Assembly: GCF_026094475.1 (NCBI RefSeq)
Contig: NZ_JAPELL010000001.1
Coordinates: 62,001 to 126,000 of the forward strand
Direction of reading: 5' to 3'
Origin: Homoserinimonas sedimenticola
Lineage (GTDB): Bacteria > Actinomycetota > Actinomycetes > Actinomycetales > Microbacteriaceae
Length of the DNA: 64,000 bases
Shown: positions 42,132-53,542 of the stretch, one piece after another
Layout of the letters: every line of letters begins with the position of its first letter
How positions within the stretch are numbered: position 1 is the stretch's first letter
Position numbers and translations under genes: made by a program
Notes under the pieces: generated by a model
Seen by the model: the letters and a program-made list of their open reading frames with translations, nothing else
Told to the model about the DNA's origin: nothing
Databases searched by the model: none

Positions 42132-44318
42132 ATGGAGACGTGGCCCGGTTCTGCTTACCCCCTTGGTGCGACCTACGACGGCAGCGGCACCAACTTCGCT
42201 CTCTTCAGCGAGATCGCCGATCGCGTCGAGCTGTGCCTCTTCGATGACGAGCGAAATGAGACGCGCATCGTGATGCGAGAGGTCCACGCCTTCATCTGGC
42301 ACTGCTATGTGCCGGAGATCCAGCCGGGCCAGCGTTACGGCTACCGTGTGCACGGCCCGTGGGACCCCGCCGAGGGGCTGCGCTGCAACCCCAACAAGCT
42401 CCTGCTCGATCCCTATGCGAAGGCGACGAGCGGCACCATTGACTGGGACCAGTCGCTCTTCTCCTACAACTTCGGCGACCCCGACAGTCGCAACGACGAC
42501 GACTCCGCCCCCCACACGATGCTGAGTGTCGTCACGAACCCCTTCTTCGACTGGAACGGCGACCGCCCCCTGCGCATCCCCTACGGTGAGTCGCTCATCT
42601 ATGAAGCTCACGTCAAGGGACTCACCCAGTTGCATCCGGATGTCCCGGAGTCGATGCGCGGCACCTATGCGGGCGTCGCGCATCCGGCGGTGATCGAGCA
42701 CCTGCAGCGGCTCGGCGTCACGGCGATCGAGCTCATGCCGGTGCACCAGTTCATCAACGACGGGCTCTTGCAGGAGAAGGGTCTCTCCAACTACTGGGGA
42801 TACAACACGATCGGCTTCTTCGCCCCCCACTGCGACTACGCGTCGACCGTCGACACGGGCCAGCAGGTGCAGGAGTTCAAGGCGATGGTGCGCGACCTGC
42901 ACGAGGCGGGCATCGAGGTCATCCTCGACGTGGTCTACAACCACACGGCGGAGGGCAACCACCTCGGCCCGACCCTGAGCTTCAAGGGCATCGACAACGA
43001 GACGTACTACCGCCTCGAAGAGGACGACAAGCGTTATTACACCGACTACACGGGCACGGGAAACAGCCTCAATGTGCGCCAGCCGCACTCGCTGCAGCTC
43101 ATCATGGACTCGCTGCGCTACTGGGTCACCGAGATGCACGTCGACGGCTTCCGCTTCGACCTCGCCGCGACACTGGCCCGCGAGTTCTATGACGTCGACC
43201 GGCTCTCCTCCTTCTTCGAGCTCGTGCAGCAGGACCCGGTTGTCTCACAGGTCAAGCTCATCGCCGAGCCGTGGGACATCGGCCCCGGCGGCTACCAGGT
43301 CGGCAACTTCCCGGCCCAGTGGACGGAGTGGAACGGGCAGTACCGCGACACCGTCCGCGACTTCTGGCGAGGCGAACCGTCGACGCTGGGGGAGTTCGCG
43401 TCGCGAATCACTGGCTCGGCGGACCTCTACGAGCACTCGGGGCGCCTGCCCGTGGCATCCATCAACTTCGTGACGGCCCACGACGGTTTCACCCTCCGCG
43501 ACCTGGTCTCCTACAACGAGAAGCACAATGAAGCCAACGGTGAGGACAACAACGACGGCGAATCCCACAACAGGTCGTGGAACTGCGGCGTCGAGGGGCC
43601 GACGGATGACCCGGAGGTGCTGACCCTCCGCGCCCGACAGCAGCGCAACTTCCTCGCCACCCTCCTGCTCTCGCAGGGCGTGCCCATGATCTGCCACGGC
43701 GACGAGATGGGGCGCACGCAGCAGGGCAACAACAATGGCTACGCGCAGGACTCCGAGCTCACGTGGATGCACTGGGACGAGGCCGACCAGCCCCTCGTCG
43801 CGTTCACGGCCGCCGTCTCGAGGCTCCGGCGCGAACATCCGGTGTTCCGGCGCAGCCGCTTCTTCAACGGGCGCCCGGTGCGGCGTGGGGCGGGGGAGCC
43901 CGTACCCGACATCGAATGGCTCGGCCCCGAGGGCGAGCCCATGCAGCCGGAGGACTGGGACGAGAAGACCGCATACACGGTCGGCGTGTTCCTCAACGGT
44001 TACGGCATCCGAGAGCGGGATGCCCGGGGCCGCCGTGTCACCGACGTCAGCTTCCTCGTCTACTTCAACGCCTCGGGCGAGGACGTTGAGGTGACCCTGC
44101 CGCCCGAGGAGTACTCGGCGCAGTGGGAGATCGTCGTGGACACGGCAGGGGAAGAGGTCGACGCCGTGGCCCGCCCGGCAGGCGCCCGACAGACTGTCGC
44201 TGCTCGCTCCCTCGTGGTCATGCGCCAGTGGGCGGAACCCGAGACGGAGCCCGACTACTCGGTCGCCGCCTCACTCGCCGCGAACGCAACAGGCCCCCTG
44301 CCGATGGTGGAACGATGA
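42132..44318 (+). CDS. glgX: Glycogen debranching enzyme
   Basis: The 728-residue GH13 isoamylase-type enzyme (GlgX/TreX) removes alpha-1,6 side chains from glycogen to supply linear maltodextrins. It begins with a CBM48-type domain ([16 protein letters not shown]), then the (beta/alpha)8 barrel with [20 protein letters not shown] (nucleophile Asp), LIAEPWD (acid Glu) and [12 protein letters not shown]. As the first gene of the glgX-treY-treZ cluster it feeds trehalose synthesis. The chosen start METWPGS fits the family; the upstream frame is spurious. Confidence 0.96.
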   Translation: METWPGSAYPLGATYDGSGTNFALFSEIADRVELCLFDDERNETRIVMREVHAFIWHCYVPEIQPGQRYGYRVHGPWDPAEGLRCNPNKLLLDPYAKATSGTIDWDQSLFSYNFGDPDSRNDDDSAPHTMLSVVTNPFFDWNGDRPLRIPYGESLIYEAHVKGLTQLHPDVPESMRGTYAGVAHPAVIEHLQRLGVTAIELMPVHQFINDGLLQEKGLSNYWGYNTIGFFAPHCDYASTVDTGQQVQEFKAMVRDLHEAGIEVILDVVYNHTAEGNHLGPTLSFKGIDNETYYRLEEDDKRYYTDYTGTGNSLNVRQPHSLQLIMDSLRYWVTEMHVDGFRFDLAATLAREFYDVDRLSSFFELVQQDPVVSQVKLIAEPWDIGPGGYQVGNFPAQWTEWNGQYRDTVRDFWRGEPSTLGEFASRITGSADLYEHSGRLPVASINFVTAHDGFTLRDLVSYNEKHNEANGEDNNDGESHNRSWNCGVEGPTDDPEVLTLRARQQRNFLATLLLSQGVPMICHGDEMGRTQQGNNNGYAQDSELTWMHWDEADQPLVAFTAAVSRLRREHPVFRRSRFFNGRPVRRGAGEPVPDIEWLGPEGEPMQPEDWDEKTAYTVGVFLNGYGIRERDARGRRVTDVSFLVYFNASGEDVEVTLPPEEYSAQWEIVVDTAGEEVDAVARPAGARQTVAARSLVVMRQWAEPETEPDYSVAASLAANATGPLPMVER

Positions 44319-46587
44319 GCGAGCGGCCCGCATCCACCTATCGCCTCCAGGTGCGGCCGAGCTTCGACCTCGGGGCCGTCCGCGAGGTGCTCGACTACCT
44401 CGCTGACCTGGGCGCTGACTGGCTCTACCTCTCGCCCCTTCTCGAGGCCGAGGAGGGTTCCGACCACGGCTACGACGTCGTCGACCACTCCACGGTCGAT
44501 CCCGCTCGCGGGGGTGCTGCGGCGCTCGCCGAGGTGGCGACGGATGCTCGCGCTCGCGGCATGGGAACGCTCATCGACATCGTCCCGAACCACATGGGCG
44601 TCGCGACGCCACGCGCCAACGCCTGGTGGTGGGACCTGCTCATGAACGGCAGGGACTCGCGCTACGCCGAGGCCTTCGACGTGGACTGGGAGGCCGGTGG
44701 AGGCCGCATCCGCATCCCCGTGCTGGGAGACGATGGGCTGGCGACACTCACCCTCGGCGAGGGGGTGCTCCGCTATCACGAGCACGAGTTCCCGATCGCT
44801 CCGGGGACGGAGGGCGGCGAGCCGATCGAGCAGCACGGGCGTCAGCACTACGAGCTTGTGCACTGGCGTCGTGCCGACAGCGAGCTGAACTATCGACGCT
44901 TCTTCGGGGTCAACTCACTTGCGGGCATCCGCGTTGAGGTGCCCTGGGTCTTCGATGAGTCGCATCGGGAGATCCTGCGCTGGGTCCGCGAGGGGCTCAC
45001 TCAGGGTCTGCGCGTCGACCACCCCGACGGTCTCGCCGACCCGAAGGGCTACTTCGAGCGGCTGCGCGCCGAGGCGGGCGACGTCTGGCTACTCGTCGAG
45101 AAGATCCTCGAGGGCGGCGAGGAACTGCCCGCAGAGTGGCCGGTCGACGGCACGACGGGCTACGACGCTCTCGGCGACATCGACCGCGTGCTGGTAGACC
45201 CGGAGGGTCGGGCGGCTCTCGACGAGCTCGAGGCGCGGCTCCAGGGCCAGACGGTCGAGTGGGCGGAGCTCGTGCATGACGGCAAGCGGGGAAACGCCGA
45301 CGGCATCCTCCACTCCGAGGTGCTGCGCCTGCACCGCCTCATGCCAGGCTCCGACCCCGACGCGATCGCCGAGGTGCTCGCGTGCTTCCCCGTCTATCGC
45401 TCCTACCTGCCGACGGGGCGTGAGCACCTCGAGGAGGCGCTCGCTGCCGCCAAGGCGCGTCGCCCCGACCTCGCGGCAGCGATCGACGAGCTCGCTCCCG
45501 TGCTGCGGGAGCCGTCGCATCCGGCCGCCCGGCGCTTCCAGCAGACCTCTGGCGCCGTCATGGCGAAGGGCGTCGAGGACACGGCCTTCTATCGCTATAG
45601 CCGCCTGACCTCGCTCGCGGAGGTCGGGGGTGACCCCGGCCACTTCAGCGTCACGGTCGACGAGTTCCACGCGCGGCAGGAGCGTCGTTTCAGCACCTTC
45701 CCGCACTCCATGACGGCTCTCTCGACGCACGACACGAAGCGCGGCGAGGACGTGCGCGCGCGGATCGACGTGATCGCCGAGATCCCCGAGGAATGGGATG
45801 CTGCGCTCTCTCGCCTGCGCCGGCTTGCGCCCCTCGACGACCCGCCCTTCGCGAACCTGCTTTGGCAGGCGATCGTGGGGGCGTGGCCCGCCTCGCGGGA
45901 GCGTCTCCACGCCTATGCCGAGAAGGCCGCGCGCGAGGCGGGGGCGTCGACGACGTGGACCGAGCCCGACGCCGACTTCGAGTCGGCCATGCACGCCCTG
46001 GTCGATGCTGTCTTCGGCGATGAGGCGGTCTCTGCGGAGGTGAGTGCGATCGCCGAACGCCTGACGGCGCCCGGCCGCTCCAATTCCCTCTCGGCGAAGC
46101 TTCTGCAGCTCACGATGCCGGGCGTGCCCGACGTCTACCAGGGCAGCGAGCTGTGGGAGCATTCGCTCGTCGATCCCGACAACCGGCGCCCCGTCGACTT
46201 CGGGCAGCGCCGCGAGCTGCTCGCCCGGCTCGATGAGGGCTGGCGCCCTCCCGTCGACGATTCGGGCGCCGCGAAGCTTCTCGTCACCTCGCGGGCGCTG
46301 CGGTTGCGGCGCGACCGGCCCGAACTGTTCGAGGGCTACGCGCCGCTCGAGGCCGAGGGCGAGGCAGCAGAGCACCTCGTCGCATTCGACCGCGGCGGAG
46401 CGATCGCGCTCGCGACGAGGCTGCCCCTCGGCCTTGAGCGGCGGGGTGGCTGGGGCGAGACATCCGTGGACCTGCCCGACGGTCTCGTCGACGAGCTGAC
46501 CGGCGCCCGCTACGGCGGACGGGTTGCCCTGGGAGACCTACTGAGCAGCTACCCCGTGGCACTGCTTCAGTCGGAGAGGATCGAGCG

Positions 46588-46591
<4 letters not shown>
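44315..46591 (+). CDS. treY: Maltooligosyltrehalose synthase
   Basis: The 758-residue GH13 enzyme isomerises the reducing-end linkage of maltodextrins to alpha,alpha-1,1, making maltooligosyltrehalose. Family marks include [16 protein letters not shown] at the N-terminus, [56 protein letters not shown] and [14 protein letters not shown]. The ATG overlaps the glgX stop (ATGA). Confidence 0.97.
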
Positions 46592-48321
<1,730 letters not shown>

Positions 48322-48354
48322 CCCGAGGATCCATCGGGCCCGCGTTTCCGTCAG

Positions 48355-48360
48355 TAGAAT
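48355..48360 (+). promoter_or_regulatory. -10 hexamer TAGAAT for gapB
   Basis: TAGAAT lies 34 nt after the treZ stop and about 60 nt before the preferred gapB start, with GAGAGGA as ribosome site inside the leader. It suggests gapB is transcribed separately from the trehalose genes. Confidence 0.5.
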
Positions 48361-48419
48361 GCCTCTCGGGGAATCGCGCCATGGCGGCCGTCCCTTTTCG
48401 CATGCCTGAGAGGATCCCG

Positions 48420-49874
48420 ATGGGCCACGAGTCCGAGCACCACCTGCAGCGCTGGAGTGAGCGAGAGACGATCGCGGAGGCGATCATCCCGCTCGTTGGA
48501 AGGCTCTATCGGGAGAACGGCGTCGTCACGTCGATCCATGGTCGCCGCCTCATCAACAAGTCGGCGATCGGAGTGCTCAAGGCCCACAACCTGACTCGGC
48601 AGGGTGCCGAGTTCTCGGTCGAGGAGACGCTTCCCGTCATCGAGGCCCTCACACACCTCGACCTCGGCCCGGCGTCGGTCGATGTCGCGAGCCTTCTTCT
48701 GCGGTATCAGGAGCAGGGAGGCGACCTGACGGGGTTCCTTCGGAGCGAGCTCGCCCCCGTTGTCGGACGCTCCGCCGAGGAGTCGGCGGAGCCGGTTGAC
48801 GTCGTGCTCTACGGCTTCGGGCGCATCGGCCGTCTGCTGGCGCGCATCCTTGTCGCCCACCAGGGCGGCGGAGCCAGCGGCCTGCGGTTGCGGGCCATCG
48901 TGGTGCGCCGCGGTTCCGAGAACGACCTGCTCAAGCGCGCGAGCCTGCTCCGTCGTGATTCGGTGCACGGGCCTTTCGAGGGCACGATCGAGATCGACGA
49001 GGAGAACGACACGATCCTCGCGAATGGCACCCTCATCCAGGTCATCTACTCTGACAGCCCGTCCGACGTCGACTACACGGCGTACGGCATCCGTGACGCT
49101 GTCGTGGTCGACAACACGGGCCGCTGGCGTGACGCGGAGGGGCTCTCACAGCACCTCGCAAGCCCCGGCGTGGCGCGCGTTCTGCTGACGGCGCCCGGCA
49201 AGGGTGAGATCAAGAACATCGTCCACGGCATCAACCACGAGTCCATCACGGCGGAGGACCGCATCCTGTCGGCTGCCTCGTGCACGACGAACGCGATCAC
49301 GCCGGTTCTCAAGGCGATCAACGATGCGTATGGGGTCGCTCACGGCCACGTCGAGACGGTTCACTCCTTCACGAACGACCAGAACCTCATCGACAACTTC
49401 CATAAGGGGGACCGGCGTGGGCGCTCAGCGCCCCTGAACATGGTCATCACCGAGACGGGCGCCGCCAAGGCGGTCGCGAAGGCGCTGCCGGAGCTGGCGG
49501 GCAAGCTCACGGGCAACGCCATCCGGGTGCCGACGCCGAACGTCTCGCTCGCGATCCTCAACCTCACGCTCGACCGCGAGGCGACGCGCGAGGAGGTCAA
49601 CGAGTATCTGCGGGAGCTCGCGCTCACCTCGGTGCTGCGCCAGCAGATCGACTACGTCGAGTCGGCGGAGATCGTCTCGAGCGACTTCGTGGGCACGAGC
49701 CGGGCCGGCATCGTCGACGGTCTCGCGACCCTCAGCACGGGTCGCCACCTGGTGCTCTATGTCTGGTACGACAACGAGTTCGGCTACAGCCGCCAGGTGA
49801 TCCGGGTGCTCGAGACGATCGCGGGCAATCATCCGCGCGTGTTCCCTGAGCGCACGCCGGTCGCCGTCGGCTAG
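48420..49874 (+). CDS. gapB: Long-type glyceraldehyde-3-phosphate dehydrogenase
   Basis: The 484-residue enzyme belongs to the extended GapB-like group in actinobacteria: about 125 extra residues precede the Rossmann motif YGFGRIGRL, followed by SCTTNAITP with the catalytic Cys and the C-terminal YDNEFGYSRQ. In Corynebacterium the long GapB acts mainly in gluconeogenesis with NADP. The N-terminal region (HLQRWSERETIAEAIIPLVGRLYRENGV) is typical of this group. ATG 48420 has GAGAGGA upstream; ATG 48381 is a weaker alternative adding 13 residues. The stop codon overlaps the convergent S4 gene stop. Confidence 0.93.
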   Translation: MGHESEHHLQRWSERETIAEAIIPLVGRLYRENGVVTSIHGRRLINKSAIGVLKAHNLTRQGAEFSVEETLPVIEALTHLDLGPASVDVASLLLRYQEQGGDLTGFLRSELAPVVGRSAEESAEPVDVVLYGFGRIGRLLARILVAHQGGGASGLRLRAIVVRRGSENDLLKRASLLRRDSVHGPFEGTIEIDEENDTILANGTLIQVIYSDSPSDVDYTAYGIRDAVVVDNTGRWRDAEGLSQHLASPGVARVLLTAPGKGEIKNIVHGINHESITAEDRILSAASCTTNAITPVLKAINDAYGVAHGHVETVHSFTNDQNLIDNFHKGDRRGRSAPLNMVITETGAAKAVAKALPELAGKLTGNAIRVPTPNVSLAILNLTLDREATREEVNEYLRELALTSVLRQQIDYVESAEIVSSDFVGTSRAGIVDGLATLSTGRHLVLYVWYDNEFGYSRQVIRVLETIAGNHPRVFPERTPVAVG

Positions 49875-50245
49875 TCGCTGCGGCCCCGCAGACGTTCGAT
49901 CTCGCGCCGCTCCCGTTTCGTCGGGCGGCCGGCGCCGCGGTCGCGCATTGGCGTAGCGGGTCGCTCGACGCGTGGGGGTGGCGGCGGTGTCGTCTCGTCG
50001 TAGGCCGTCGCAGCCTCCGGCGCTCCGACCCGCTTGACGAGCAAGCGTCGCACGATGAAGGTGCGGTCGAAGCCCGCGATGCGCACGCGCACCTCATCGC
50101 CCACCCGGAGTGTTTGCGCCGCCTTGGCGCGCTCTCCGCCGACGCGCACGTGACCGGCCCGGCAGGCGGTCGTGGCGGCAGATCTCGTCTTGTAGACGCG
50201 GATCGCCCAGAGCCAGCTGTCGACGCGCGCGCTCGTCGCCTCCAT
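49871..50245 (-). CDS. S4-domain RNA-binding protein, Hsp15-like
   Basis: The 124-residue basic protein has an S4 domain at its N-terminus (VDSWLWAIRVYKTRSAATTACRAG, then GHVRVGG...KAAQTLRVGDEVRV) and a Pro/Arg tail. Hsp15-type proteins bind stalled 50S subunits with attached nascent chains. A TAGTCT element 7 nt before ATG 50245 indicates leaderless transcription. Confidence 0.88.
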   Translation of the reverse strand: MEATSARVDSWLWAIRVYKTRSAATTACRAGHVRVGGERAKAAQTLRVGDEVRVRIAGFDRTFIVRRLLVKRVGAPEAATAYDETTPPPPPRVERPATPMRDRGAGRPTKRERREIERLRGRSD

Positions 50246-50252
50246 GGGTCCC

Positions 50253-50258
50253 AGACTA
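50253..50258 (-). promoter_or_regulatory. -10 hexamer TAGTCT for the S4 gene
   Basis: TAGTCT on the minus strand ends 7 nt before ATG 50245. It is 36 bp from the divergent amine oxidase -10 element. Confidence 0.5.
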
Positions 50259-50294
50259 GCCGCGCGCCCGCTGGAGCTTCACACGCGCCGGCGA

Positions 50295-50300
50295 TACAGT
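50295..50300 (+). promoter_or_regulatory. -10 hexamer TACAGT for the amine oxidase gene
   Basis: TACAGT ends 8 nt before ATG 50309, and no ribosome site separates them. Confidence 0.45.
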
Positions 50301-50308
50301 GACCCACG

Positions 50309-51751
50309 ATGTCAATGTCGCGGCGCTCCTTCATCGTTGGCTCGATCTCCGGGCTGACGGTGCTCGCGGTTGCGGCCTGCACGGAGTCCGCCCCAGAGCC
50401 GACGCCTCCCATGCCGTCGACGCGGTCGGACATCCCGCAGCCCGTTGCCTTCCAGCGCACGAGCTGGACGAGTGATCCTCTTGCGACGGGGGCGTTCAGT
50501 TACCTTCCGGTTGGGGCGACTCCCGAGCAGCGTGCGGTGCTGCGCGAGCCCGTCGACGGGCGAATCTTCTTCGCGGGGGAGCACACGGCCGATGTGGGGC
50601 CGGGCACGGTGCAGGGCGCTCGGGTGTCGGGCCGACGGGTGGCGACCGATGTGCTGCAGCGCGCTCAGCCCGGCGAGCGTATCGCCGTGGTCGGCGCGGG
50701 GCTTGCGGGAGCGACGGCGGCACGCATCCTTTCCGATGCTGGCTTCGAGGTCGTCGTGATCGAGGGTCGCGAGCGCGCGGGCGGTCGCATCAGCACGTTC
50801 TCCGGCGATGAGTGGCCTTTCCCCATCGAGCTGGGAGCGGCCGTCATCCACGATGCGGGCAGCAACTCGCTCTCGAATGCCCTGGCCGCCGCGCGCATCG
50901 AAACGACTCCTGTCGAGGCGCGGGTTGAGCGGCGTACCCGCGCGGGTGCCGTTGCCGCCGAGAGCGACGTGGCCGAGGATGCTCTCCTCGAGGCTCGCAC
51001 GTGGGCGGAAGGGCAGCTGACGGACCTCTCGATCGCCGACGCTCTGGTGGAGTCCGGGGCGGCCGAGCTGAGCGATGAGTCGGGCGAGGGCGGCATCTCC
51101 GACGCGGACCGCCTCGAGAACTATGTGACGGCGGATCTCGGCACCGCCGCGGGTGCGGATGTGGATGATCTCTCCGCCTGGTTCGCGCAGCCGGTACCTG
51201 TCCTTGCTGAGGGCGACGAACTCGTCACCGGCGACTTCCAGAGCTTCGTGGCGGCTGAGCTTGAGGGCATCGACGTCCTTCCCTCGAGCCACGTCTCGCA
51301 CATCACGACGACGGAGCACGGTGTGAGCCTACGGCTCGTGCGCGGCGAGTCCTATTCCGCCGAGCGGGTCGTCGTGACGGTGCCTCTCGGAGTGCTCAAG
51401 GCCGGCACGATCGAGTTCGAGCCGCCCCTCCCGTTCTCACATCGCGGCGCCATTAGCGCGCTCGGAATGGGCTTGCAAGACAAAGTGCTGCTGCGTTTCG
51501 AGAAGCCGTTCTGGTCGACGGATGCCGCGGTCTGGACGGTCATCGACGGTGACACCGATTTCCCGCTCTGGCTCAACCTCCTGCCAGCGACGGGGGAGGC
51601 GATCCTCGTGGGCCTCACGGGCGGTGAGGCAGCGCAGCGCCTCGCGGAGTACGGCGATCAGGAGGTCCTGGATGCCGCTCTCGCGAGTCTTGAGCCGTTC
51701 CTTGACCCCTCGCTCGCCTCGCCGCGGCCCTCGAGTGGTGTCGGCGGCTGA
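50309..51751 (+). CDS. Tat-type lipoprotein flavin amine oxidase, apparently circularly permuted
   Basis: The 480-residue protein starts with a Tat-like signal (MSRRSFIVGS) ending in a lipobox (VAAC, Cys about 24), so it is exported and lipid-anchored. Residues about 50-118 (SWTSDPLATGAFSYLPVGA, GRIFFAGEHT, GTVQGARVSGRR) are the segment that normally ends flavin monoamine oxidases. Only after it comes the FAD Rossmann motif VVGAGLAGATAA, then RAGGRI, ELGAAVIHDAG, VTVPLGVLKAGTIEF and GMGLQDKVLLRF. The protein stops after ALASLEPFLD, just where the normal final segment would begin. All usual pieces are present once, in permuted order. The substrate is unknown. A truncated duplication is the alternative reading. 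Confidence 0.85.
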   Translation: MSMSRRSFIVGSISGLTVLAVAACTESAPEPTPPMPSTRSDIPQPVAFQRTSWTSDPLATGAFSYLPVGATPEQRAVLREPVDGRIFFAGEHTADVGPGTVQGARVSGRRVATDVLQRAQPGERIAVVGAGLAGATAARILSDAGFEVVVIEGRERAGGRISTFSGDEWPFPIELGAAVIHDAGSNSLSNALAAARIETTPVEARVERRTRAGAVAAESDVAEDALLEARTWAEGQLTDLSIADALVESGAAELSDESGEGGISDADRLENYVTADLGTAAGADVDDLSAWFAQPVPVLAEGDELVTGDFQSFVAAELEGIDVLPSSHVSHITTTEHGVSLRLVRGESYSAERVVVTVPLGVLKAGTIEFEPPLPFSHRGAISALGMGLQDKVLLRFEKPFWSTDAAVWTVIDGDTDFPLWLNLLPATGEAILVGLTGGEAAQRLAEYGDQEVLDAALASLEPFLDPSLASPRPSSGVGG

Positions 51752-52352
51752 TCACGATGAGGGCGGCCACCACGAGAGAGAAGACGCCGACGATCGCGAG
51801 TAGGTAGAGGCCGAACTCCACGGGAATTCCGACGAGGGCCGGGTCGAGGAAGAAGTAGGGGTACCAGTAGACGTTGGCTCCGCGGATCATCGTGTAGACG
51901 ACCCACACCGCGGGAAACGGCAGCACGAGACCGAGGGTCCTCCACGGCACCTCCCGCCCGGGGGCAAGCCACCAGTCGAGCAGGGCGTAGGTGGGTAGCA
52001 CGAAGTGCAGAAGCTGGCTCGACCAGGGAGCCCAGACGGGCACGCCCCGGCTGGTTCCCTCGATCAGGAGCGCTGCGAAGACGACACCCGAGACAGTGAC
52101 GTAGGTCGTCGTGAGGGCGCGCGCCTGATCAAGCCAGACGGGGTCGCGCGGCCGCGTCAGGGCATTGATGGCGCCCATGATGAAGACGAGCGTGGCGAGC
52201 AGCATGCTCTGGACGGTGAAGTAGCTGAAGAAGTTCGCGATCGCGAGGGGACCGGCCCCGATCGTGAAGTTGATGTCTCCCACGAGGGCGATGATGGCCG
52301 TGATGGCAGCGAGGATCCGCGCGACTCCGAACCACTTCCGGCGTGAGTGCAC
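51615..52352 (-). CDS. Pr6Pr-family membrane protein
   Basis: The 245-residue protein has six membrane helices, beginning RILAAITAIIALVGDIN, with FFSYFTVQSMLLATLVF, HFVLPTYALLDWWLAP and YPYFFLDPALVGIPVEFGLYLLAI, matching the Pr6Pr/FAR-17a-like family of unknown function. The start is taken as GTG 52352; further upstream residues look non-coding. The last 35 or so residues (RRARGQGTAQ onward) are antisense to the amine oxidase 3' end, giving a 137-nt convergent overlap, and are not typical of the family. Confidence 0.82.
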   Translation of the reverse strand: MHSRRKWFGVARILAAITAIIALVGDINFTIGAGPLAIANFFSYFTVQSMLLATLVFIMGAINALTRPRDPVWLDQARALTTTYVTVSGVVFAALLIEGTSRGVPVWAPWSSQLLHFVLPTYALLDWWLAPGREVPWRTLGLVLPFPAVWVVYTMIRGANVYWYPYFFLDPALVGIPVEFGLYLLAIVGVFSLVVAALIVISRRHHSRAAARRARGQGTAQDSRERHPGPPDRRTPRGAALPHRP

Positions 52353-52377
52353 TCGTCTGGGGAGGGTCGGGCGCGAC

Positions 52378-52821
52378 TCAGGCGTCGACGAGGGTGCCCT
52401 TCCAGTGCACAAGCTTGCGCACTGTGGCACTGGGGTCGGTCGAGAGGCGCTCCATGACGTCGGCGGGCACGTAGTAGTTGACGGCGAGCCAGCCTCGCAC
52501 GGTCTCGGAGGGGTCATCGGCCATGCTGCGCAGCACATCACATGGAGTGTGCTCGTTGCGGGCAACACAACTGCGCACACCCTCGTCAGGGTCGCGCGCG
52601 AGCTCCGCGATCACGTCGGCGGGAGTGTTGTAGTTGCTCGCGGCGCTCTCCCGGATGCGGGAGTTGTCGCTCTGCGCGAGCAGGCGCAGGCGGCGTAACT
52701 TGCTTTCGGTCACGGGCGGCGCGGGGTGCAGCCTCGCGGCCTCCTCGGGGCTCAGCATCGCCGGGGCGTGGTCTCGCATCGCCTGGCGTTGGGCCGGGGT
52801 GTTGAAGCGGATGCACGACAT
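52378..52821 (-). CDS. Variant leucine-rich/HEAT-like repeat protein
   Basis: The 147-residue protein has at least three helical repeats of about 24 residues: RIRESAASNYNTPADVIAELA, GVRSCVARNEHTPCDVLRSMA and TVRGWLAVNYYVPADVMERL. Each follows the pattern VR-A-N--P-DVL--L-D. These resemble the bacterial variant leucine-rich repeats that form a right-handed solenoid for protein binding. The start MSCIRFNTPAQRQ at 52821 is preferred over a longer spurious frame. Partner unknown; the Pr6Pr gene starts 25 nt downstream. Confidence 0.8.
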   Translation of the reverse strand: MSCIRFNTPAQRQAMRDHAPAMLSPEEAARLHPAPPVTESKLRRLRLLAQSDNSRIRESAASNYNTPADVIAELARDPDEGVRSCVARNEHTPCDVLRSMADDPSETVRGWLAVNYYVPADVMERLSTDPSATVRKLVHWKGTLVDA

Positions 52822-52893
52822 GTCCCGAGCGTACCCCGCCCGCCTGCGCAGCTGCGGAACGGGCGGGGCGCGCCGTCTGCGGGGCGCGGTCGA

Positions 52894-52899
52894 TAGACT
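52894..52899 (+). promoter_or_regulatory. -10 hexamer TAGACT for the phosphatidyltransferase-garA operon
   Basis: TAGACT ends 7 nt before GTG 52907, in frame with the phosphatidyltransferase. This is the likely promoter for the following four regulatory and lipid genes. Confidence 0.5.
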
Positions 52900-52906
52900 C
52901 GGGCTC

Positions 52907-53524
52907 GTGGAGGAGGCGTCGATGGCTGCGCGGCGGGGGCGCGTGTTCACGGTGCCGAATATCCTGAGCATGCTGCGCCTCCTGATGGTCCCGCTCTTTC
53001 TCTTCTTCGTCGCAAGCGGCGACGATGTGCCCGCGCTGATCGTCCTCGCAGCCTCGAGCATCACCGATTACCTCGACGGCATCATCGCCCGCCGTTTCAA
53101 CCAGATGACGCGCTTGGGGCAGATCCTCGATCCGGCGGCGGACCGGCTCTTCATCTTCGCGGCGCTGCTCGGACTCGCAATGCGCGAGGTGTTGCCGTGG
53201 TGGCTCGTTGCCGTCGTCGTCGCTCGCGATGTCATGCTTCTCGCGGTGGGCGTCGTGCTCGCGAATCACGGCTACGGGCCCCTCCCCGTGCATCACATGG
53301 GCAAGTTGGCCACATTCTGCCTGCTCTACGCCTTTCCCCTCCTGATGCTGGGTCAAGCTGTGCCGTCGACGGCGCCCATCGCCGATCCGCTCGGTTGGGC
53401 ATTCGGGCTCTGGGGCGCGTTCATCTATTGGTGGGCTGCCGCGGTCTACGCGCGTCAGGCGTTCCGTCTGATCGCAAATCCGACTCCCGTGGAGCGGGGC
53501 GAATCCGATACGCTGGATCGCTAA
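52907..53524 (+). CDS. CDP-alcohol phosphatidyltransferase
   Basis: The 205-residue membrane enzyme has the complete catalytic motif D-x2-DG-x2-AR-x8-G-x3-D-x3-D (DYLDGIIAR through LDPAADR) and about six helices. It transfers a phosphatidyl group from CDP-diacylglycerol to an alcohol; it corresponds in position to PgsA2 (Rv1822) of mycobacteria, and phosphatidylglycerophosphate or cardiolipin synthesis is likely. GTG 52907 is favoured by the leaderless spacing; ATG 52922 with GGAGG is the alternative. garA follows after 18 nt. Confidence 0.9.
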   Translation: MEEASMAARRGRVFTVPNILSMLRLLMVPLFLFFVASGDDVPALIVLAASSITDYLDGIIARRFNQMTRLGQILDPAADRLFIFAALLGLAMREVLPWWLVAVVVARDVMLLAVGVVLANHGYGPLPVHHMGKLATFCLLYAFPLLMLGQAVPSTAPIADPLGWAFGLWGAFIYWWAAAVYARQAFRLIANPTPVERGESDTLDR

Positions 53525-53542
53525 CGAGCTAGGGAGGTTCAC

